From NCBI GenBank assembly GCA_905201915.1, contig CAJKQE010000005.1:1-64000 (forward strand): a stretch of DNA of 64,000 nucleotides. Direction: 5' to 3'. Numbering within the stretch: position 1 is the first letter of the stretch; every line of letters begins with the position of its first letter. Below are positions 25,622 through 33,749 of the stretch, one piece after another. The position numbers and the translations under genes were made by a program. The notes beneath the pieces were generated by a model. That model worked only from the letters and a program-made list of their open reading frames with translations. It was not told where the DNA came from and did no database searches. The stretch is from an uncultured Lachnospiraceae bacterium. Lineage in GTDB: Bacteria > Bacillota > Clostridia > Lachnospirales > Lachnospiraceae.

Positions 25622-25822
25622 GGTAGGTGAGGTTACCACAGGGATTTGGGAGACCTAAGATTGCTGCCGCAGATTTGTGGAGACACAATGCGCTGGTTAG
25701 CAGGCTATGTCGTGGAAGGCATAACCTAATGCAATTTATATGCCCTGTGATGCTAAAGCTTGTACGTAGCGCTCAGAAATAGAAGCTAAAACCTTCCGGA
25801 ATTTTGCCGGGAGGTTTTTTTA
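25622..25822 (+). promoter_or_regulatory. M-box (ykoK) magnesium riboswitch with terminator
   Basis: The conserved M-box elements occur in order: GGTAGGTGAGGTTACCACAG, GGGAGACCTAAG, GCTGCCGCAGA, TGGAGACACAAT and CGTGGAAGGCATAACC. The expression platform ends in AACCTTCCGG-N7-CCGGGAGGTT plus a T-run (25789-25822). M-boxes bind Mg2+ and terminate transcription when magnesium is plentiful. The next gene is a MgtE magnesium transporter, which agrees. Confidence 0.92.
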
Positions 25823-25956
25823 GTTCTTAGGGTATTGTGTTTTATGAACTAAAAAATGATTAGCAATAGAAAGAGAGGTGAGGGCAATGGAAGCAGATGC
25901 CAGTTATTGTATAAGTAAGATAGGCAAAAAAATAAATACAGAAAGAAGGTATTGCA

Positions 25957-26751
25957 ATGAACAGACAAATTTTTACAGAATTGTTGGAAATGAAAGAGTT
26001 CAAGGCAGTAGAAAGTATTCTGGAAGGAATGAATATTGCAGAAATTGCCGGACTTCTTGGAAAATTGGAGGAAAAGGAAAGAATAGAAGTTTTTCGTCTA
26101 ATTGAAAGTTCTAAAACAGCAGAGGTATTTTCTCAGTTGGATGATGATACTCAAATGTATTTGGCAGGGATACTTACGGAACAAGAAAAAAAGCACGTAC
26201 AAGAAAAACAGTATTTCAATACGTCCGTGCTTATTCATGCAAAAAATCGTATGGGCTGGTTGTTGTTTTTAATGCTTTCTGCAACCATTACGCAGACAAT
26301 TATTGCCCATTATGAGTCTGCTTTTGCAGCAGTTCCCCTTTTAGTTTCCTTTATTCCTATGCTTACGGATACAGGAGGAAATTGTGGTTCTCAGAGTTCT
26401 ACTTTGATTATTCGGGGAATTGCTCTTGATGAAATTTGTTTTCGTGATATTTTTAAGGTAATGTTTAAAGAAGTAAGAGTTGCTTTGGTAGTAAGTTTAG
26501 GACTGGCAGTTGTTAACGGCATGTATATTATATTGCGTTATCATAATGGAATGTTAGCTGTTTTAATAGCAATTTCTCTGACAGCTACTATTTTCATGGC
26601 AAAGCTTATTGGATGTGTTCTTCCTTTGTTTGCGGGAAAGCTTCATTTAGACCCCGCAATTATGGCAGCACCTTTAATTACTACCATTGTAGATGCCGGC
26701 TCTATTATGATATACTTTACCATAGCGACAAAATTATTGGGTGTAGTTTGA
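25957..26751 (+). CDS. MgtE-type magnesium transporter lacking CBS domains
   Basis: The 264-residue protein carries the MgtE membrane domain: about five hydrophobic segments from residue 99 on, with the pore signature PMLTDTGGNCGSQSSTLIIR near residue 132. Standard MgtE is about 450 residues with an N-domain and two CBS domains that sense cytosolic Mg2+ and gate the pore. Here only a short helical N-domain (1-90) is present and the CBS pair is missing, with no frameshift evident. An M-box controls it at the RNA level. Ribosome site is GAAGGTATTGCA. The next gene, a response regulator, begins 8 bases after the stop, so read-through into it is possible. Confidence 0.9.
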   Translation: MNRQIFTELLEMKEFKAVESILEGMNIAEIAGLLGKLEEKERIEVFRLIESSKTAEVFSQLDDDTQMYLAGILTEQEKKHVQEKQYFNTSVLIHAKNRMGWLLFLMLSATITQTIIAHYESAFAAVPLLVSFIPMLTDTGGNCGSQSSTLIIRGIALDEICFRDIFKVMFKEVRVALVVSLGLAVVNGMYIILRYHNGMLAVLIAISLTATIFMAKLIGCVLPLFAGKLHLDPAIMAAPLITTIVDAGSIMIYFTIATKLLGVV

Positions 26752-26759
26752 GGTAGATT

Positions 26760-27428
26760 ATGAAGAAAATTATAGTAATAGAAGATGATAAAGTTTTGCG
26801 TGAGGCACTTACAGCTCTGCTTAGAGAAAATGGGTATGAGGTATGTCAGATTGTAAGATTTGAGAAGACGGAACAACAGATTGCCAGGGAAAAAGCAGAT
26901 TTAGTTCTTTTAGATATTATTCTGCCCGGTACAAACGGGCAGGAAATTTTAAGAAATTTGAGGCGAATTTCCGAAGTTCCGGTGATTATGCTTACCAGCA
27001 AAACCGGGGAAACGGACGAAATTCTGGCAATGAGTTATGGGGCAGATGATTATATTACCAAGCCTTATAACCCGGCACTTTTATTGCTGAAAATAGAAGC
27101 ACTTTTTCGCAGATTAAAACCACAGGAAAAGCAGGAAGAATTAGAATACAGAGGCGTGTTTTTAAATCCTTTAAAGAGCACCTTGCGCTATCAGGACAGG
27201 GAAATTGTACTGTCAAAAAATGAGATTTCTATTTTTCATTACCTGTTAAAAAACAGAGGAAAAATCGTATCAAGAGATGAACTTATGGATTATTTATGGG
27301 ATTGCAACGATTTTGTAGATGATAATACACTGACTGTAAATGTCAATCGGCTGAGAAAAAAGTTGGAAGAAATACAACTGGTAGGCGTGATTGAAACAAG
27401 AAGAAGGCAGGGATATATCTTAATATGA
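26760..27428 (+). CDS. BceR-like response regulator
   Basis: A 222-residue OmpR-family regulator: receiver with IEDD acidic residues, Asp in LLDIILPG, Lys in YITKPYNP, and a winged helix with VNVNRLRKKLEE. The downstream genes (small intramembrane kinase, BceA-like ATPase, large FtsX-type permease) define the BceRS-AB peptide-antibiotic module. It overlaps the kinase gene by 4 bases. A perfect match to the known BceR operator, TTACA-N4-TGTAA, lies before the transporter genes. Confidence 0.9.
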   Translation: MKKIIVIEDDKVLREALTALLRENGYEVCQIVRFEKTEQQIAREKADLVLLDIILPGTNGQEILRNLRRISEVPVIMLTSKTGETDEILAMSYGADDYITKPYNPALLLLKIEALFRRLKPQEKQEELEYRGVFLNPLKSTLRYQDREIVLSKNEISIFHYLLKNRGKIVSRDELMDYLWDCNDFVDDNTLTVNVNRLRKKLEEIQLVGVIETRRRQGYILI

Positions 27429-28438
27429 GTATAAAAAGATATTTAAAAGACCATGGGGTTTGTATTTTGATTTTTCTGATATGTATGGGAATTACAGAAG
27501 GAATTTTTTTGCTTTTTAATGTAAGTATTACACTGCAGATTTTTGTTTTGATAGTTTTATTTTTAGGGATTTTTGCAGCAGGAATTTATGATTATAAGAG
27601 AAAAAAGAGCTTTTATCAGGAGTTAGAGCAGAAGCTTCAACAGCTGGAAGAAAAGTATCTGTTGATGGAAATGTTAGAAAAACCGGAATTTCTGGAAGGG
27701 CAGATTTTTTATGATGTGTTATTAGAAATGCAGAAATCCATGAATGATGAAATTTTTATTCAGATACGAAAAAATAATGAATTTAAGCGGTATATAGAAA
27801 CATGGGTTCATGAAGTAAAACTTCCTATTGCCAGTATTCGTCTTATTCTCCATGAGTATAAAGGTACATCAGCCAGAACTTTAAAGGAGCAGGTAGGGAG
27901 GATTGAAGGCTATGTTGAACAGGTGCTCTATTATCTTAGAAGTGAAGTTCCGGAAAAGGATTATAGGATTGCTCCCCATTCTTTAAAAAAACTTACTAAT
28001 CAGTGTATTTCTGAAAACAGAGATAGTCTGATTTTAAATAAGATAAAAATTGTGCAGGAAACACAGGATATTTCCGTTTATACAGATGAGAAATGGATGC
28101 GATTTATTTTGGGGCAGATTATCAGTAATGCAGTGAAGTATAAGAAAGAAGACAGTATAATTCGGATATGGAGTCATCAAGATGGAAAGCATAGTTTTCT
28201 TCATATTTTGGACAATGGTATGGGGATTGCAAAAGAAGATTTGCCAAGAGTCTTTGAAAAGTCTTTTACCGGTAAAAATGGCAGGATACAACAGGCTTCT
28301 ACGGGAATGGGATTGTATTTATGCAATACGCTTTGTAAACGTCTGGGACATAGATTGGCTGTGCAGTCAAAAGAAGGGGAGTACACAGAAATTACCATAG
28401 AATTTTACGAAAATGAGTATCTGGATGTTTTGAAATAA
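27425..28438 (+). CDS. BceS-like intramembrane-sensing histidine kinase
   Basis: The 337-residue kinase has two N-terminal membrane helices (about 12-30 and 36-55) joined by only a few residues, a phospho-acceptor His in ETWVHEVKLPIASI near residue 129, an N-box and a GMGLYLCNTL G-box. Kinases of this kind do not bind the drug themselves; they detect activity of the partner BceAB transporter in the membrane. The gene is coupled to the regulator by a 4-base overlap and precedes the transporter genes, with a separate promoter between. Confidence 0.92.
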   Translation: MSIKRYLKDHGVCILIFLICMGITEGIFLLFNVSITLQIFVLIVLFLGIFAAGIYDYKRKKSFYQELEQKLQQLEEKYLLMEMLEKPEFLEGQIFYDVLLEMQKSMNDEIFIQIRKNNEFKRYIETWVHEVKLPIASIRLILHEYKGTSARTLKEQVGRIEGYVEQVLYYLRSEVPEKDYRIAPHSLKKLTNQCISENRDSLILNKIKIVQETQDISVYTDEKWMRFILGQIISNAVKYKKEDSIIRIWSHQDGKHSFLHILDNGMGIAKEDLPRVFEKSFTGKNGRIQQASTGMGLYLCNTLCKRLGHRLAVQSKEGEYTEITIEFYENEYLDVLK

Positions 28439-28440
28439 CC

Positions 28441-28454
28441 TTACAGTAATGTAA
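28441..28454. promoter_or_regulatory. BceR-type operator
   Basis: TTACA-GTAA-TGTAA matches the TnACA-N4-TGTAA consensus described for BceR-family regulators. It sits within a longer palindrome AACCTTAC-N6-GTAAGGTT just after the kinase stop and upstream of the transporter genes. It could double as a weak terminator (ATTTTAT follows). Confidence 0.75.
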
Positions 28455-28461
28455 GGTTATT

Positions 28462-28503
28462 TTATACAAAAAAATGGTTTGTATAAGATAAAAAAACTAT
28501 AAT
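28462..28503 (+). promoter_or_regulatory. Promoter region of the BceAB-like transporter with a second inverted repeat
   Basis: A perfect 9-bp inverted repeat TTATACAAA-N7-TTTGTATAA covers 28462-28486. TATAAT lies at 28498-28503, with only a poor -35 (TGGTTT, 17 bases upstream), as expected for an activator-dependent promoter. Confidence 0.55.
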
Positions 28504-28533
28504 GATACTTGAAAAATAAATTGGAGGTATGAC

Positions 28534-29301
28534 ATGGAAACATTATTAGAAGTTCAAAATCTGGTGAAATTTTATGGTAATAAAACAAGCCTTACGAAGG
28601 CAGTAAATGATATTAGCTTTCAGGTAAATAAAGGAGAATTTACAGCAATTATGGGGGCCAGTGGTTCTGGAAAAACAACACTTTTAAACTGTATTTCTAC
28701 TATTGATAAGGTAACAAGCGGTCATGTTTTGCTGAAAGGACAGGATATTACAAAACTAAAAGGCAATGCATTAATGAAGTTTCGAAGAGAGCAGTTGGGA
28801 TTTATTTTTCAGGATTTTAATCTTTTAGATACTTTAAATGCCTTTGATAATATTGCGCTTGCTCTTCAGATACAAGGGAAAAAACCAGATGAAATCAAGA
28901 AAAAAGTCAGAGAGATCAGTGAAAAACTCAATGTAGAAGAAACCTTAAAAAAATATCCTTATGAAATGTCAGGTGGTCAACGTCAAAGAATTGCCTGTGC
29001 AAGAGCAATGGTAACAGAGCCTTCTTTGATTTTAGCCGATGAACCCACAGGGGCATTGGATTCTCAAAGTGCAGGTATGTTTCTTAGCAGTCTTCAATAT
29101 ATGAACGAGGCGCTGCAGGCTACGATTTTAATGGTAACCCATGATGCTTTTTCAGCAAGTTATGCAAAACGTGTTCTGTTTATGAAAGATGGTAAGCTGT
29201 TTCATGAGCTGAGAAAAGGAAACAACGACAGGAAAGAATTTTTTAATGAAATTATTCATGTGATTTCACTTCTGGGAGGTGACTTAAATCATGTTGTTTA
29301 A
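28534..29301 (+). CDS. BceA-like ABC transporter ATPase
   Basis: A 255-residue ATPase of the MacB/LolD/BceA group. It shows Walker A GASGSGKT (about 45-52), Q-loop FIFQDFNLLD, signature MSGGQRQRIA, Walker B LILADEPTGALD and His in MVTHDAFS. It powers removal of cell-wall-targeting peptides such as bacitracin-type drugs from their lipid targets, by family knowledge. Ribosome site TTGGAGGTATGAC; the permease gene starts inside its 3' end. Confidence 0.93.
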   Translation: METLLEVQNLVKFYGNKTSLTKAVNDISFQVNKGEFTAIMGASGSGKTTLLNCISTIDKVTSGHVLLKGQDITKLKGNALMKFRREQLGFIFQDFNLLDTLNAFDNIALALQIQGKKPDEIKKKVREISEKLNVEETLKKYPYEMSGGQRQRIACARAMVTEPSLILADEPTGALDSQSAGMFLSSLQYMNEALQATILMVTHDAFSASYAKRVLFMKDGKLFHELRKGNNDRKEFFNEIIHVISLLGGDLNHVV

Positions 29302-31306
29302 TCTTTCCAGAAAGAATTTTAAAAAGAGTATTCGGGATTATTCGGTATATTTTTTCACTTTGATTTTAGGTGTGGCAGTTTTTTATATTTTTAATGCTAT
29401 TGAAACTCAGACAGCCATGATGGAAGTGACAAAGGCAAAGGCGGAAATTATTGACATGATGAACAGCGCCTTAGAGGCTGTCAGTATCTTTGTATCTTTT
29501 ATTTTAGGATATTTGATTGTATATGCCAGCCGATTTATGCTGAAAAAAAGAAAAAAAGAATTTGCTGTTTACCTGACACTAGGAATGAAAAAAACACAGA
29601 TTTCAGGAATGTTGTGGATAGAAACGGTTTTTATGGGAATTATTTCACTGGGTGTGGGGCTTTTAGTGGGAATTGGACTTTCTCAGTTTATGTCTCTTTT
29701 TGTATCGAAAATTTTTGAGGCAGATTTATCGAAATTTGTATTTACAGTGTCGGGAAAAGCTATTGTGAAATCTGTGCTGTACTTTTTCGTGATTTATATT
29801 GTAGTGATGATTTTGAATACATGGGAAATCAGTCGTGCCAGACTTATTCGTTTTCTGACTGCTGAAAAGAAAAAAGAGAAAAATTTCTTAAAAAATCCAA
29901 TTCTCAGTGTTTTGGTTTTCGTTTTGGCATGGGTGATTTTAGGATATGCTTATTATAATGTAACAGGCAATGCACAAGCTCTTACTACGGAAGTAGATGT
30001 GTTTACTCAGATTATTCTGGGAATTATTGGAACCTTTCTGGTGTTTTGGTCTGTTTCCGGATTTTTTGCAGCAATGGCAGGGAAAGTGTCAAAGGTATAC
30101 TATAAAGGATTAAATTCTTTTGCCGTAGGAGAGATTTCCAATAAATTAAATTCTATGGTAGCATCTGCAACGATTATCTGTCTCTTGCTTTTCATGAGTC
30201 TTTGTATTATTACGTCTGTGTTTACCAGAAAGGCTTACAAGGATAAATTAGTAGATGAGATGGCGCCTATGGACATTTCTATGGAAAAAGTTGTGATAGA
30301 AGATCACAAGACCATTGAGGATGTATTTGAAGAAAAGAAAATATCTATGGATGCTTTTTGTGATATTACGGAAGCATATTCTCTCCAAAGTGAGGAAATT
30401 ACAAATGCAGCTGTTTTAGGGAATTATTTGTTGAAGAATATGGATAAATACGGACAAGAGTATGCGAATGTGCAAGTGGAGGTTATGAAGGTACAGGATT
30501 ATAACCGATTTGCCAAAATATATCATCAGAAGACCTACAAGTTAGAGGAAGATGAATATCTTTTTGTAGCAAATCAAGAGGGTGCATTACAGATATTTAA
30601 TAAAGGACTTGAGGCAAATCAAGAGATTACTTTTCAGGGAAAGAAATATTATGCAAAGGAAAATGTTTGTCAGGAAGGATTTGTGATGATGAGTTATGAT
30701 AAATCTAATCAGGGAATTTTACTCCTTCCAGATGAGGCAGATTTATCGCAGTGTAAAAAATACTGCAATTATATTGCCGCTAATTATAAAAATGACAGTA
30801 AAAAATTCAGAACTATGGTGGATGAGCAGATTTCCAACAATATGAAAAATTCATGGGAAGTTCCTTATCCGGTTGTTACTGCCACACGTTCTAATATTAT
30901 TGATGACAGTATTGGTACAAGTGCCATGTATATTTTCTTAGGGATGTATCTGGGGATTAGTTTTTTACTGTCAGGAGCAGCGATTTTGTCCTTAAAAGTG
31001 CTTTCCGATGCAGCAGACAGCAAGGATAAATATGAAATTTTGAGAAAACTGGGATGCGAAGAAAGAAAAATCAGAGGCGTTGTATGGAAACAAAACAGTA
31101 TGTTTTTTGGTTTGCCTGTTTTAGTGGCAGGTATTCATTCCGTTTTTGGTATTCAAGTATGTAATCAGTTGCTTTCTATCTACGGAGAACAGAGTATTTT
31201 ACCGGGGTTTACTGCAGCAGTAATTTTAGTGTTGCTTTTCTACGGAGGATATTTTCTGATTGCTCAGTTGTGTTCTTTGAGAATAATAAGAGGTGAAAAG
31301 ATATGA
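29291..31306 (+). CDS. BceB-like FtsX-family permease
   Basis: A 671-residue permease with about ten hydrophobic segments. The extracellular domain of roughly 200 residues (about 310-525) between helices 7 and 8 is the hallmark of BceB-type proteins and is thought to recognise the drug-target complex. It works with the ATPase at 28534 and signals to the kinase at 27425. A perfect terminator follows. No separate immunity or toxin genes are adjacent. Confidence 0.93.
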   Translation: MLFNLSRKNFKKSIRDYSVYFFTLILGVAVFYIFNAIETQTAMMEVTKAKAEIIDMMNSALEAVSIFVSFILGYLIVYASRFMLKKRKKEFAVYLTLGMKKTQISGMLWIETVFMGIISLGVGLLVGIGLSQFMSLFVSKIFEADLSKFVFTVSGKAIVKSVLYFFVIYIVVMILNTWEISRARLIRFLTAEKKKEKNFLKNPILSVLVFVLAWVILGYAYYNVTGNAQALTTEVDVFTQIILGIIGTFLVFWSVSGFFAAMAGKVSKVYYKGLNSFAVGEISNKLNSMVASATIICLLLFMSLCIITSVFTRKAYKDKLVDEMAPMDISMEKVVIEDHKTIEDVFEEKKISMDAFCDITEAYSLQSEEITNAAVLGNYLLKNMDKYGQEYANVQVEVMKVQDYNRFAKIYHQKTYKLEEDEYLFVANQEGALQIFNKGLEANQEITFQGKKYYAKENVCQEGFVMMSYDKSNQGILLLPDEADLSQCKKYCNYIAANYKNDSKKFRTMVDEQISNNMKNSWEVPYPVVTATRSNIIDDSIGTSAMYIFLGMYLGISFLLSGAAILSLKVLSDAADSKDKYEILRKLGCEERKIRGVVWKQNSMFFGLPVLVAGIHSVFGIQVCNQLLSIYGEQSILPGFTAAVILVLLFYGGYFLIAQLCSLRIIRGEKI

Positions 31307-31312
31307 TAAGAA

Positions 31313-31346
31313 AAAGGAGACTGTGGTGTGAAACAGTCTCCTTTAA
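31313..31346. terminator. Terminator between convergent bceB-like and hicB-like genes
   Basis: AAAGGAGACTGT and ACAGTCTCCTTT form a perfect 12-bp stem with an 8-base loop; the T-run is short (TTTAAC) on the plus strand. Confidence 0.75.
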
Positions 31347-31370
31347 CAATGTAGATTATTTTTTAAAATT

Positions 31371-31649
31371 TTATTCGTCCCAGCCTTCATAAAAGCGGAT
31401 ATTTACGGAAATATTTCTTACAATATCACCTTCTTTTAAGTTCATATCACTGATATCGGAAACGGAAGGTAAGGAGCAATCTTCTTCAGAAAGTTCAAGG
31501 CTAATCCAGTTGTAAGCAGCTTCATTGGCATCATCAACTGCATCTTCCAAGGTATCTCCTTTTGCATAGCAACATTCTAAATCAGGAAAATATCCCTGAT
31601 AACTTCCATCATCTGTTTTGCTGAAAACAGCAGGATATATAAATTTCAT
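31371..31649 (-). CDS. HicB-family antitoxin-like protein, solitary
   Basis: The 92-residue protein has the HicB fold pattern: YPAVFSKTDDGSYQGYFPD at the start and the helical DTLEDAVDDANEAAYNW in the middle. HicB antitoxins usually stand next to a HicA toxin (an RNase of about 60-80 residues). None is visible on either side, so it is a lone HicB-like protein. It lacks an obvious C-terminal DNA-binding domain. Ribosome site AGAAGGGAG precedes the ATG. Function is uncertain. Confidence 0.8.
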   Translation of the reverse strand: MKFIYPAVFSKTDDGSYQGYFPDLECCYAKGDTLEDAVDDANEAAYNWISLELSEEDCSLPSVSDISDMNLKEGDIVRNISVNIRFYEGWDE

Positions 31650-31667
31650 AATAATCTCCCTTCTAAT

Positions 31668-31859
31668 TTAAAACAAGATAAGAAAAGTATATAACAAAAA
31701 AGAATAGGATACAACAATAGAATTCCTCTGTATTTTTTGAAATTTTGCCTGAAACGGCGTTAAAAAGTTTAGAGTTGCCCGCAAACTTTGCAAATAATCA
31801 ATTACTGCTGCAAACATAAAATTATTTTTGATTGTAAGATCTTTTAATGGTGTATTCAT
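31668..31859 (-). pseudogene. Truncated Rpn-type PD-(D/E)XK nuclease/transposase gene fragment
   Basis: The first 18 residues (MNTPLKDLTIKNNFMFAA) are the typical start of the PD-(D/E)XK nuclease family transposases (Rpn-like) of Lachnospiraceae, preceded by a good GGAGG site. After that the reading frame has no resemblance to the family and ends in hydrophobic residues after 63 codons; a full gene would need about 250-330. It is therefore a decayed 5' fragment. Nearly all of it lies between 16-bp inverted repeats. Confidence 0.65.
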
Positions 31860-31890
31860 ATTTTTCCTCCGTTTTACAGAGGAATTCTAT
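31717..31890. repeat. 16-bp perfect inverted repeats flanking the Rpn fragment
   Basis: ATAGAATTCCTCTGTA at 31717-31732 and its exact reverse complement at 31875-31890 enclose 142 bases that hold the Rpn start codon, its ribosome site and the first ~50 codons. This could be the scar of an inversion or of a small mobile element. The plus-strand frame that runs on from the right-hand repeat (to 32046) is not recognisable as a gene. Confidence 0.65.
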
Positions 31891-32058
31891 AAAGTAAAGT
31901 ATAGCAGATGGAAAAAAGACTTACAACCGCTTAGAAGGAAACTTGTTAAGCACATGTATAAAATCCGTGATAACATGATACACATAGTGCTTCAACAGTT
32001 GCAAGGTGTTTCAGTTCATGATAGTATAAAGAGATTAGGAAAGTAAAGGAGAACAAAA

Positions 32059-32838
32059 ATGAGTTCTTATGAAAGTTTTGCCAGCGTGTATGATATGTTC
32101 ATGGATAACATTCCATACAGAGAATGGTGTGGATATTTAATCGGTCTGTTACAGGAATATGGTGTACAGGATGGATTAGTCTTAGAATTAGGATGTGGTA
32201 CAGGGAAAGCCACAAGACTTTTATCAAGAGCAGGATATGATATGATAGGAATTGATAATTCTCCCGATATGTTGGAAATTGCTCTCGAAAAAGAAGGAAA
32301 GATAAAAGAAGATATCTTGTACCTTTTACAGGATATGCGTTCTTTTGAACTATACGGAACTGTACGTGCCGTAGTTTCTATATGTGACAGTATGAATTAT
32401 ATTATTGAACCGGATGATTTGCTTAAAGTATTTCAACTGGTCAATAATTATCTTGATCCCGGCGGAGTATTTATCTTTGATATGAATACCAAATACAAAT
32501 ATGAAGAAATTTTAGGAGAGTGTACCATTGCAGAAAACAGGGACACTGCCAGCTTTATCTGGGATAACTATTATGATTGTGAAGAACAGATAAATGAATA
32601 TGATTTGACGCTGTTTATTCCGGAAGAAGAAGCAGGAAAAAACATGTACAGAAAGTATGAGGAAATTCATTATCAGAGAGCTTATGATATGGAAGAAGTA
32701 AAAAATCTTCTGGCAAAGGCAGGTATGGAGTTTGTAGCTGTATATGATGCCTTTACTCACCGACCTCCAAGAGCAGTTAGTGAGAGAGTATATATTATAG
32801 CAAGAGAAAAAGGGAAAAGAAGAAAACAGGAGAAATAG
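32059..32838 (+). CDS. Class I SAM-dependent methyltransferase
   Basis: The 259-residue protein has the SAM-binding motif I VLELGCGTGKATRLL (about 41-55), the acidic residue of motif II in GIDNSPDML and a third motif IFDMNTKY. Its start MSSYESFASVYDMFMDNIPY is typical of a methyltransferase group common in Clostridia with unassigned substrate. Ribosome site AAAGGAGAACAAAA. hslO follows after 4 bases, so it leads a three-gene operon with hslO and nadE. Confidence 0.87.
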   Translation: MSSYESFASVYDMFMDNIPYREWCGYLIGLLQEYGVQDGLVLELGCGTGKATRLLSRAGYDMIGIDNSPDMLEIALEKEGKIKEDILYLLQDMRSFELYGTVRAVVSICDSMNYIIEPDDLLKVFQLVNNYLDPGGVFIFDMNTKYKYEEILGECTIAENRDTASFIWDNYYDCEEQINEYDLTLFIPEEEAGKNMYRKYEEIHYQRAYDMEEVKNLLAKAGMEFVAVYDAFTHRPPRAVSERVYIIAREKGKRRKQEK

Positions 32839-32842
32839 AAGT

Positions 32843-33724
32843 ATGAAAGATTATATTGTAAGGGCTACTGCAGCAAACAGTCAAATTCGTGCATTTGCTG
32901 CTACAACAAGAGAAATGGTAGAGTTTGCCAGAGCAGCACACAATACCAGTCCTGTGGCAACTGCTGCCCTAGGTCGTCTTTTAACAGCAGGTTCTATGAT
33001 GGGAATTATGATGAAAGGCGAGAAAGACCTTTTAACTTTACAGGTAAAAGCAGGAGGTCCTTTAAATGGAATGACAGTGACTGCAGACTCAAAAGGAAAT
33101 GTAAAGGGATATGTGGGAAATCCAAATGTGGTTATCCATGCAAATGAAAAAGGTAAATTAGATGTTGCCGGAGCTGTAGGCGTAGGTTTTATGAATGTTA
33201 TTAAAGACATGGGATTAAAGGAGCCTTATGTAGGGCAGACTGTTTTACAGACCAGTGAAATTGCAGAGGATTTAACTTATTATTTTGCTACAAGTGAACA
33301 GGTTCCGTCTTCTGTAGGACTGGGTGTTCTTATGGAAAAAGATAATACAGTGAAACAGGCAGGTGGCTTTATTATTCAGCTTATGCCATTTACAGAAGAA
33401 GCGGTAATTGAAAGACTGGAAGAAAATTTGAAAAATGTAACTTCTGTAACAGAATTGTTGGAGAAAGGTCATACACCGGAAAGTCTTCTGGAAACACTTC
33501 TTGCAGGATTTGATTTGGAAATAAACGAAAAAGTACCTACTCAGTTCCACTGCAATTGTACAAAAGAGCGAGTAGAAAAAGCATTAATCAGTATTGGAAG
33601 GAAAGAAATTCAGGAACTGATTGATGAAGGAAAAGAAATTGAAATGAATTGTCATTTCTGCAATAAGAATTATATTTTTACGGTGGAAGAACTGAAAAAT
33701 ATTTTAAAAGCGTGCAGAAAATAA
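32843..33724 (+). CDS. hslO: Hsp33 redox-regulated chaperone
   Basis: A 293-residue Hsp33. The N-terminal domain has the family pattern RATAANSQIRAFAATT and the C-terminal redox switch has the four zinc-binding cysteines CNC (about 237) and CHFC (about 272). Oxidation releases zinc and turns the protein into a holdase that protects proteins under oxidative and heat stress. It is translated from a GGAGAAATAGAAGT site directly behind the methyltransferase gene. Confidence 0.96.
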   Translation: MKDYIVRATAANSQIRAFAATTREMVEFARAAHNTSPVATAALGRLLTAGSMMGIMMKGEKDLLTLQVKAGGPLNGMTVTADSKGNVKGYVGNPNVVIHANEKGKLDVAGAVGVGFMNVIKDMGLKEPYVGQTVLQTSEIAEDLTYYFATSEQVPSSVGLGVLMEKDNTVKQAGGFIIQLMPFTEEAVIERLEENLKNVTSVTELLEKGHTPESLLETLLAGFDLEINEKVPTQFHCNCTKERVEKALISIGRKEIQELIDEGKEIEMNCHFCNKNYIFTVEELKNILKACRK

Positions 33725-33749
33725 AAAAGCAGGAAAGGTGTGGTAAGTA

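Noticed and set aside
31828..32046. 72-codon plus-strand frame after the inverted repeat
   Set aside because: No good start or ribosome site and no recognisable family; possibly the remains of a gene, so not listed as a CDS.
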